DNA of 64,000 nucleotides from Eonycteris spelaea (taxonomy: Eukaryota > Chordata > Mammalia > Chiroptera > Pteropodidae), in contig PUFA01000105.1 of NCBI GenBank assembly GCA_003508835.1, forward strand, positions 1,984,001-2,048,000. Reading direction: 5' to 3'. A model generated the notes under the pieces. It did not search any database. It saw only the letters and a list, made by a program, of their open reading frames with translations, and was not told where the DNA came from. A program made the translations under genes and the position numbers. Below are positions 55,441 to 64,000 of the stretch, piece after piece; position 1 is the stretch's first letter, and every line of letters starts with the position of its first letter.

Positions 55441-56923
55441 GTTTTTGTTTTGTTTGTTGTAGGTTGTGAGTGCCCTCCTGTTGTAGTTGAGCCTTAATTG
55501 CTTTGCTTTTGGCAAGTCAGTCAGAGAGATCAACCCTCGTGCCGATTGATCGTGAGGACTGGCCACGACTAAAGTGAAGCAACCGTTGGGCAGAGATTTG
55601 CTTTAGCAGGGCTCCGCTGCCTACCGAGTGTGCACTTCGGGTGTGCTGCTTGTGGAGGTGGTTCGGCGGTGCTCTGGTGTGGTCTGAAGCCAGCCATTTG
55701 GTGTTTTGGTTCTGGAGCCCCTTGGGAGGGGCTCTAGTACAGGCCAAGGTCAGCTGCTGCCTGTGCCCGGCCCAGTGCCACCTGGTGTGAGCTACAAAGT
55801 GATATGCATAGGTTGCCACTTGTCCAGAGCTTGCAAGTACCTGGGAGAGGCTGAGCTGTGAACCGAGGGCAGCTGCCCCTTGTGCCAGGCTTGAGGGTGT
55901 TTAGCAAGAATTATGGGACATGCTGAGGCCAGATGCTGCTTGACTGGGGTTTATGAACATTTGAGAGATTTTAGGAAAGTCCACATCAAGAGCCCAGACA
56001 GGCTATTTTTAAGAAAAAGCCGCTGGAAGTGGTTTGAGTGGGCCCACAAGTTTGGTGGGCAGGGTCTTAGGGAATCACCAGGGCGCTTTGCATGTTGTTA
56101 GCTGGGTTGATGGAGACTCAGACTTGGAGCTCATCTGTGTCTGCGGCTGGGTCTGGGAGTGCTCAGCCAAGGAACCATGCCCTCTGCCAGCACTTCTGTC
56201 TGGGAGAAAGCTGCCCCTCCGGCCCTTGCCTTGAAGACAGACAATTCAGTTCCTTCTCACATGTCCTTCGCACTTTTTGAGCTGGTGTCCCAGTGCTGGA
56301 GCTCAGAGTGAGTGAGTCCATCAGTAAGTCAGTCGATGTGTGGACCCTTTAAAAGGAATGCCTGGGACTCCAGCAGCCCTTCATCTCACTCAGACACAAT
56401 CTCCGCTGACTTTCACAGCCAGATTTCTGGGGACTTCTCTTCCCAGCAGTGGAAACCTGGGTTGGGGAGCCTGGTGTTGGGGTGGGATCCCTTGTTCTTC
56501 AGGGGGAACCTCCAAAGCCGAGAAACCCTTCACAACTTTTAACCCATGGGTGTGGGACCAGACCATTCAGTGTCTCCATCCCTCCTACCAGTCTCCACAT
56601 AGCTGCTTCTGTATGTCCTCAGTCATAGGACTTCACTTCAGCATCAGAATTCAGGCAATTCCCAATGATAGTTGTTCTGTAGTTTAGTTGTAATTTTGAT
56701 GTGGTTGTGGGAGGAGGCAAGCACAGCATTTACCAACTCTGCCATCTTGATTGCATTTTATTTGGTCTCTTGTATATTTAAATGCATTTAAGAGCAATAT
56801 CACAGATTTAAGAATGAATTTTTTAACCAGAAACCTTTCCCATCCTGCTTGCTATCTACTCAGTAAGGTCTTAAAACCTGAATTGATATGTTTAAAAAAA
56901 ATAGATATGATAGGTAGATAGAC

Positions 56924-56925
<2 letters not shown>

Positions 56926-56961
<36 letters not shown>
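56926..56961. repeat. (CA)n microsatellite
   Basis: About 18 CA units, 150 bp beyond the L1 5' end. Confidence 0.95.
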
Positions 56962-56963
<2 letters not shown>

Positions 56964-59369
56964 CACTTGATATTCTACTTCTATTGCAATCCATGGGTTC
57001 CCCAATCTCCCAGATTATCTGAAAATCTTATCTGAAAATCTGAAATGCTACCAAGCCTGGCAAATCATAATTACTGCCTCTACTCTTGGGCCCATGATAG
57101 TATTCAAAACTTAACGTTTCATTTAAATTGCCTTATTTCCCTACCCTAAAGCCTCATTAAATAACAGAGAAACAACTCTTATATTTCAGATTCACTTTTC
57201 TTATAATATACTGTGACTATACTTGATTTAAAATAAGTACCTTATTTATACAATACTTTGAATACTAATTTACTTAAAACTTTGAAAACTGACCAACCAA
57301 ATGTTGATAACATGCTAATTGCAAAGTCAGAAATTTCTGATTATCGACTAAGAGTGAAAAAAAAGGTTTTGGGGAGCCTGATGATGCATAAAGTGTCATC
57401 ATTTTTAGGGACATTTCCCATTTGCCCATTGCCTTGTGGCTTGAAGATACAGCTACTACTTAAAAGCGTGCAACAATTCCTGCCCTAAATCCAGACCATC
57501 CTGGTGCCCAGCCACACCTGAAAAGGGAAAGTACCTTGCTGCAGATCTTCAGCTCACAGGAAGCCCTTTGATGTCATTTATCCAAAGACAAGTACAACCT
57601 AATGATAGCCCCACCTGAGAGGAAGAAGCACACTACAGCAGCTGGCATCACTTAAGTGCAGCAGTCCAGGCAGAAGAAGGACTCCGCAGTGACCAGTGAC
57701 CAGTCCTGTGCCGGCTACCAGACCCTAACTCCCAGGGAAGAGCAGGCTGGGTCTCAAGATCACGTTTCAACATTTCCAGTTTTTATCCATATGTAAATTC
57801 TGATGATCATATAAGACAATGCTAACAGCCCAAATTCTTAAAGTCATGCTCGATTTTTCAACTTTTATCTCTTTGTCAACATCAGCCTCTTCAGGCAAAT
57901 TACAAAATTCAAGGTGGCACGTGAATCTCTCTTGAATTGATATTATTTATGATTGATATGAAAAGAATCCTTCTGAGACATCCCGATGTCCAGTTAGAGC
58001 TTGTAAGGCTCGAGAAACATTTTAAAATCTGGGGGCCAGAGAATTTAAGGTGAGGAAGGAAAAGAAAAATAAAGAGACATGGAAGGAAAGGCAAAGAAGA
58101 GAAAGGATGATTACAATAAAGAAATGAAAGGCAAGGGAGAAAAAGCAACCCCGATTTGCTGCCTTAGGGTAATTACAGAATAGTAAACAGTGTTCAAGCA
58201 AATACTTAGCTTGCTTAATCACTCTTTCAACTACGGGTTTTGAAAACAACCAATAACAGAGAATCAAAGTAAATATTTGACACTAATAAGTTTAAATAGT
58301 TTCAAAACAGATACTCCTCTTAAGTTTATAATGTTTAAACTATGAGTGCCAAGATAAATGAGTTCCCTACCTCCTGTTACCCATCCTTTCTTGGCCTCTT
58401 TCTCCTTTCCAGTGTTCTTGGCAGAGGTCAACTGTGGGCACTGTTCCCCCAAGTTCCAGAGCCCCAGTCAGCTTTTCTGAAATCAGCTTGACAAGCTAGA
58501 CGATGCTGGTAAAATGAGTACTCCTGCTAACCCAACGTGCTTCCTCTCATCACCAACCTAAAAACTCGCTCTTTATGCAATTCAGGTTTCTGTGTATTTC
58601 TTCTCAAACTCTGCTTACTTTCTATTATATGCATTACTTTTCTGTTTCTGCTCTTCTCTAGTTTTCATTCTAAATGAGTTGTGGTTTAAAATAATTTTTT
58701 TAACTGTAAATGGTAGTGACAGATATAGCTAAAAAGTTTCCGATCAAGGAAAAGTCTCAGCTGAAGTGAGGCTAGACACACCTGTCAACACTACCTGTGG
58801 TTTTATTACTCACTGGGCACCAAAGACTGCTCTCCTTTTTCTGGTCCAGCAGCTTAGAGCTTCACCTTATCTTACTACAAACCATCAAGGGAAAGATGTC
58901 AAAAAAAAAAAAAAATTCATACAAAACCTGCCAGAATGTCTAAGTGATATAACACCAAGAAAGGAGAGGGTCCATAGGGTATAAGATTAGGAAACAGGCA
59001 AGAAAGTCCTACGGCCTTGGGAAGTACGTGAAGGGGAGGGACAGAATGAAGAAAGGGAAAGATAGAAGTGGGAGAAATTACAGACGGTAGAGGAAAGGAA
59101 GGAGGACTAGTGAAGACAGTCTGAATCCAGGATATGCCATGGTAACTAAAGCTGCTTTTTGTAAACATTTTGATGTGGTTATTCCATGCATTTCAGCCGG
59201 CTACATATTAATTACTTTGCTTCCTGCTCTTTTTTTTTTTTAAATAAAAGTTATACGAATAAGCCAATCTTCTCTAAAGTGTCTAGATAAAGTACCCAGA
59301 TTTTTCAATGTTTTGTTCCAAATGTTGCACTCAAAAGATTAACAAATTTTCTGCAACGTGTTACAGTGA

Positions 59370-59545
59370 ACAAAGTACTTTCACATATGTAATCTCATTC
59401 AGTCTTCACCACCTAGGAGAGGAGGCAGGACAAGGTAATGAGATCTGATGCTCAGAGAACTTAAATGGTACTCAGTAAAACAGAGAATGAGGATTTAAGA
59501 TACACCTGAGGCTTTCTGCTCTATGTACCATGCTTTTTCCAGGAC
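59370..59545 (+). mobile_element. MIR SINE
   Basis: Contains 'tttcacatatgtaatctcat', 'tcagtcttcaccacctagga', 'gatgctcagagaacttaaat' and 'gctctatgtaccatgctttt'. This is the MIRb order. Confidence 0.7.
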
Positions 59546-60583
59546 TCACTATTTTGATACTTTAAAGGATGGATTCAGTTAAGGAAAGTAGTGATACGTA
59601 AAACATCATTGTGTATAATATCGGTTTAAATATAGTAGTTAGATCCAAGTCATTAAGTAGAAAAATAGAAACTAATTTGAATCTTTATGTACTGTAGAAC
59701 TTAGTTTCTCCTACATAATGAAGTGTGATAACATGACATGGGTTCTAGAATTCAACTGTACAAGAGAAATTATCTCCTCATGATCTTTAAATGTCATTAC
59801 CTTATGACTTACGAAGTGCATGAAAAACTTTTCAAAAAGAGATTTAGATCCTCAGGCCTTGATGAGAGTAAAACTTGACAGTATTTTAATATTTTCTATT
59901 CTTTCATTATTTTCTCCTCTTATCTCTGCTCATAATGAAAATTCCATCTTAATACAAGCATCATATTATAACTTCATTATTCGGCCCTAAAGGAAAATTC
60001 CAATCCTAGTCTCCTGGAATTTATCGCAAATGAACATTATTTCTACTATTTCTATTACACATTTGTGTACATATCAAGTATTTTCTGATACTTTGGGAAT
60101 TCCTACATGTTGGGAATTCATGAAGTAACATCACTAAAAGGAAATAAATCTGTACTGAGCAACGACGCTCAACAACAATGCTCAAATATATCAAAATGGA
60201 AACCATTCTCAAAGATATAAATTTTGTGGCTTTGTCCACTTATGCATTTATGAGTCCATTTATGCTCAGCTTTAAAGTCCTAGAAATTTTCAAATCAGCC
60301 TTTATACATTTTCTCTAAATTATAATTGACACAGTTTCAAAGTAACTCCAATTTCCTCAAAGTAATATTTTCATGGAATTGAAAATATCTCGAGGTAATC
60401 CTACAGAAACAGGATTTATTTGGTGGGAAATATTTCTAAAGTTTTATGTTAGGTGAATGGCTTTATGTTGAGGTATGATGACGACATAATACACACATAC
60501 TGGAAATAATCATTTATATGGCTGACTTCATACAGATCTGAACCACTGAAGGGATTTAGCCCCCAAATTAGGAAGTCACTTAC

Positions 60584-60689
60584 ATTGACTCTGACCTCCC
60601 ATCATGAGAAGTCCAGGTGCTTCTTCTTGAACTTCAAGGGCTCGGGCAGCCCAGGCATTGCCCCAACACTGCTTAGAGCAGTGGTCAGT
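60584..60689 (-). other. Candidate unassigned exon (strong splice-site pair)
   Basis: On the minus strand a pyrimidine-rich tract ending CTTTACTTCCAG precedes 106 nt that end at a consensus GTAAGT donor. One frame is open across the whole 106 nt (35 codons, starting TDHCSKQCWGNAWAARALEV). The residues are not part of TLL1 as I know it. If spliced into TLL1 between exon 1 and 15976-16086 it would meet a stop at once (exon 1 ends in phase 1, so GAC then TGA), making it a poison exon or an alternative 5' UTR exon. It also holds a small perfect hairpin, cactgct-cta-agcagtg. It could equally be part of an unrecognised repeat. Confidence 0.35.
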
Positions 60690-61484
60690 CTGGAAGTAAA
60701 GAAGCACAGTAGTATCCCAGAGTGAGTGTTTTACACAAGGCCTTCAAGAGGCACTAACACTGCATCCATGGTTGGCCACATGCCATCTGAGACTATAACA
60801 TTATCCCACCACAGCAAGAAATGGTGATGAAAACCTAGGATAAACTGTCTTTATCCAAAGAATATATCATAGAAGAGTTATAAACACATGTTTCCATATT
60901 GCCGTTCATTTGGAAATTAGCTTTAATGACATGATAATACTATATTCCATGTTTTTAAAAATTCTGAAACATGCAGAAAGCCAGTTAATGGTAGATAGTG
61001 TATAAATTATATTGTTGTCTGTAAATAAGAACAAAAGCATAAGAATTAAGATCATAAAATGGGTACAATTATTTTAAATGAGCTTTAATTACAGAACATA
61101 TTTATTTTTGGTTGATTTACCATCTTTAAAATAAATTTAATGGATGTCCCATAACTAAAACTAGTCTAATACATATATATTCCATCATTATTGAAAAAAA
61201 ATAGACTATAATTTAATTAACACCTAGTGCATAAAACGGAGCGACCAACTAGAAGTGCCACTATACTTTCTCTATTTATGGAGCAGCTCAGCTGGTCCAG
61301 TTCAGAGTCCTGGGGGCTATGCCCACATTTTCACTCACTCCCTAGTGCTTCAGGAAATAGAAATGTATGATATCCCTGAGGCTCATCCACCAAAACAAGG
61401 CCTTACTACATTCGAGCAGTCTACAGCAAGGGTTTCTGGAACCACATAAAATCATTAGAAAAAATACAATGCGTATTAACCAAA

Positions 61485-61650
61485 GAAAAGCAATATGGGA
61501 CAGTGGAAAACCCAATGGTTTGAGAGGAGACCGAAATTCTATTTCAAATCTGAAGGTAAACAGCTCTATGACCTTACCAAGATCTAGAGTAGTTCTCTGT
61601 TTCCTTTCTAAATGTTGGCCAAAAAGAGGAAAAAATAAAAACAAGTGGAT
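61485..61650 (+). mobile_element. MIR SINE, plus orientation
   Basis: 'gacagtggaaaacccaatgg' is followed by a diverged body, 'acagctctatgaccttacca' and 'agttctctgtttcctttcta'. This order explains the long open frames on both strands here, which I reject as genes. Confidence 0.65.
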
Positions 61651-62609
61651 GATTCTGACACTGATGTCTGAAAGGTTGGAAGGTTTTGAAAACCAGGACC
61701 ACTCAGGCCCCATTCACAGAGATTTTATTTCATACATTTGGAATATGACTAAACATTAGTACTTTTTTGAATTTCCTGAAATAAGGATTGGAAAACAGGA
61801 ATCTAGAATTCCAGATGATATCAAAGCTTCTTCCCAGCCCTCCAAATTTGATGATTCTGCACTATAACCTCATTTCATCATTTTAAAATAATATCACATT
61901 ATTTTAAGAAATGATTTCAAATGATAGAAAAGAAAGCATTCCACAACTACCAAACTATAGTAAATATAACCTTGAAATTTTTTTCTCTTTCAAATGATAC
62001 ACTATTATATGTATGTGTATGCTGGTGTGGATAAAAGATAATTTTATTCAATAATTTTGCTAATATTTTCATTATCTGAAATTGTGCTGCAATTAACGCC
62101 AATAACTTGATCATTTATTGTGAGAAAAAGTAGCATCTTTGCATTGCAATTTTACAGTAATGAACAAAATCTGAATTTCTCGCTTTTTAGAATTGTACAT
62201 TTCTTATTCTCGAGTTGTACAATAGGCAATGCTACAATTCTCACATTTTGGAATTCTATGGAGAAACTGAAAAGCAGTAATCAACACTAAAATCTGAGAC
62301 AGCAAAAGAGTCTTTTAAAGGACAATAGTTAGGGAATACATAAACCCAATCTAAACTGAAATGTGTTTTATAAATGACTCATGCTTTTGTGCAGTCAACT
62401 GTAAGAATTACAGCATTCATGCTTTATTGACAGGACAAGATATAAATCCTATAAATACCCCAAAGCACAGTCCCTTGTGAAAGTGAATATCAGCTATACA
62501 TAAAAAGTAAAACAAATGAAACAAAATATACATATAAAATGTTATATAGGTCATTCACTAGCAAACTTTAAGGTTACTCACTAATAAAAGTCATAATAAC
62601 TGATTTTAT

Positions 62610-62765
62610 TAAATACTATATCTGTAGGGTACTATTATCCCATTTTATATTCAAGGAAAAAGGCTCAGAGAGAATTTGAGTAACTTCCCCAAGTTTTCAC
62701 ACATAGAAATATCACAACCGAAATGGAAAGCTAAGGCAATCTTGACTCCAGAAATTTTTACCCTC
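62610..62765 (+). mobile_element. MIR SINE (antisense-type core)
   Basis: Shows 'actattatcccattttatat', 'caaggaaaaaggctcagaga' and 'gagtaacttccccaagtttt', with 'aaggcaatcttgactccaga' further on. Clear MIR. Confidence 0.7.
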
Positions 62766-63409
62766 TAAATGTTCTAGAAGAGTAAAAAACTCATTTTTAG
62801 ATAGTCCTTCATTATGATTTATACCAAATAGCAGAAGCAAAGCTAATTTTCCTTTCCAAAAAAGACATCAGGAGAATCTATGTAAAGTTCATGGGACATT
62901 TCTAAAAAGTTTTACCTTCATTTATATACTTTCAAAGCAATATATTGATGAAGAAATGCCATATGTATTCATTTATATGTAAATGGAAAACAGAAAGTTG
63001 GCTCAGAAATGCTATAAAATATATAAGTTCACAATCAGTTCTAATGCATTAAACTATCAGAAGCACAAAAATTGCCTCGATGCTTCCAGAATGAAAAATA
63101 AAGAAAAAGAAGGGGGAAAAAGATATCCTCCTGAAAGTAGGCATTTCAATAATCCTGTAGAATGCCTTTTTATCTCATCTTTGATACTACTCATGAATTT
63201 TCTAATACTTACGTAAAGAAATCTTCAGGTAAATGCTCCAAATTGAATGTAAAGACAAGAAGCATAAACAGTTCTTGGAAGATTTTTGGGTTCTAGTTCT
63301 TGCCCTCCCAGTGACTTCATCTTGTTCTCCCTCAACCTCACTTTCTTTGTTTATAAAAAAAAAAGAGGGATGAACTATTTTGGTGAGGTTTCCTCAAAAT
63401 AATTTAGTA

Positions 63410-63760
63410 AGGCAATTTTCACATATAAAGTAAAGTTGAAAGAATCATACAGTGAACACCTACATACACTCCATCTACGGTCTACCATTAACATATTACT
63501 ATCCTTACTTCATTCTGTGTCCATCAATCCACCTTATTTTGGGTGTATTTCCAAGTAAATCACAGACATCAGGACACCTTCCCCTAAATATTTCAGCATG
63601 CTACAACTGAGTTCAATACTGTTTAGTGTTTCATATAAAATGCAAATATAATAAAACACACAAATCTTAAGTAATATATTCACTTAGCTTTAATAAGTGC
63701 ATGTACCCAAATTCCTACCGAGAGATAAAATACTGTGTTCATGAATTGTCGAGTTTGTTT
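63410..63760 (-). mobile_element. L1 3'UTR fragment, minus orientation
   Basis: Landmarks are 'catacagtgaacacctacat', 'ctaccattaacatattacta', 'gtatttccaagtaaatcaca', 'gacatcaggacaccttcccc' and 'aaatatttcagcatgctaca'. This matches antisense L1M-type 3'UTR. Confidence 0.7.
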
Positions 63761-63785
63761 TCTAAGTAACAAAATGCAAGATGTG

Positions 63786-63793
63786 GTAAAACC

Positions 63794-63824
<31 letters not shown>

Positions 63825-63839
63825 ACAAAACAAAAAAAC
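63786..63839. repeat. (AAAAC)n simple repeat
   Basis: Repeating AAAAC units with slight length changes, about 54 bases. Confidence 0.9.
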
Positions 63840-64000
63840 AGACTGGCTTTGATTAGAAATCAGTTAAAGTGAAGATCCTCACCCTCAGCGAAACCCTCTG
63901 TACTGCCTCAGGATTCCAAGAGCTTGGCACTCTCAAAGAGAGAAGAAAATCATCCCAATACTCACTAACAGATACTCACTAACTTCCCTTTCAGCTCAAT

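Larger units (their letters stand above)
53425..56775 (-). mobile_element. Minus-strand L1 with 5'UTR, ORF1, ORF2 start and 3'UTR, most of ORF2 deleted
   Basis: Read on the minus strand, the 5' end is near 56755 ('caagatggcagagttggtaa') with a GC-richer 5'UTR of about 1.5 kb. ORF1 covers about 55250-54405: a coiled-coil part, then the RRM and C-terminal parts with PKVKDHKRILKAAREKQL, ending on a Leu-Leu-stop-like codon series. It carries stops and shifts, so it is not functional. After it, 54360-54080 matches the start of ORF2 (NVNGVNVPTKRHRVTEWI, endonuclease domain). The sequence then jumps near 54070-54078 into 3'UTR-type L1 sequence running to about 53440. Reverse transcriptase is absent. 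Candidate diverged target-site repeats are gtcacttgtat (53425-53435) and gtctcttgtat (56765-56775). The ORF2 stub argues against a classic half-L1 (HAL1), which lacks ORF2 entirely. Confidence 0.8.

Noticed and set aside
53425..56775. A classic half-L1 (HAL1)
   Set aside because: The start of ORF2 is present after ORF1, which HAL1 lacks.
60664..60690. microRNA hairpin at cactgct-cta-agcagtg
   Set aside because: The stem is only 7 bp; far too short for a pre-miRNA.
61342..61759. Open frames of 123 (minus) and 130 (plus) codons
   Set aside because: The interval overlaps a MIR SINE and the two frames shadow each other; no domain or splice evidence.

Overview
This is 64 kb of AT-rich mammalian nuclear DNA. 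The only gene I can prove is the 5' part of TLL1 (tolloid-like 1, a BMP1-family astacin metalloprotease), on the minus strand. Six coding exons lie between 1575 and 16086. Read right to left they are 16086-15976, 12269-12189, 10846-10694, 10167-10050, 5090-4912 and 1680-1575, probably exons 2-7. All have GT/AG borders and matching phases. They encode the late prodomain, the convertase cleavage region and most of the astacin catalytic domain. Exon 1 (signal peptide) was not found, so everything from 16087 to 64000 is best read as intron 1. Exon 8 onward lies beyond position 1.

Five of the six exons are open and close to the TLL1 sequence I know. The sixth, at 4912-5090, carries the zinc-binding motif. 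It has a one-base deletion (near 5080/5081) and a one-base insertion (in the A-run 4978-4982). The two cancel in length, but the shifted frame between them starts with a stop. TLL1 is an essential heart-development gene and the other exons are intact, so a consensus or assembly error is the likeliest cause. A true lesion is not excluded.

The rest is intron filled with old repeats: LINE-2, MIR, hAT-Charlie elements (MER3-, MER5A-like), L1 fragments in both directions, an LTR-type repeat at 37.8-38.4 kb, and an ERVL/MaLR-like retroviral block at 26.8-30.3 kb. The youngest-looking element is a minus-strand L1 at 53.4-56.8 kb with long 5'UTR, ORF1, the start of ORF2 and a 3'UTR, but missing most of ORF2. 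The L1 type and the absence of Alu, B1, carnivore, ruminant or equine SINEs suggest a laurasiatherian, possibly a bat; this is a weak inference.

The most interesting non-gene signals are a 104-bp inverted repeat at about 97% identity (42131-42234 and 43068-43171); two perfect CArG boxes flanking a one-mismatch third (13432-13477); a 17-bp perfect palindrome (11546-11580); a CpG-dense patch with a TATA motif (36908-37266); and an unassigned minus-strand exon-like block (60584-60689). I found no RNA genes, CRISPR arrays or prokaryote-type systems.
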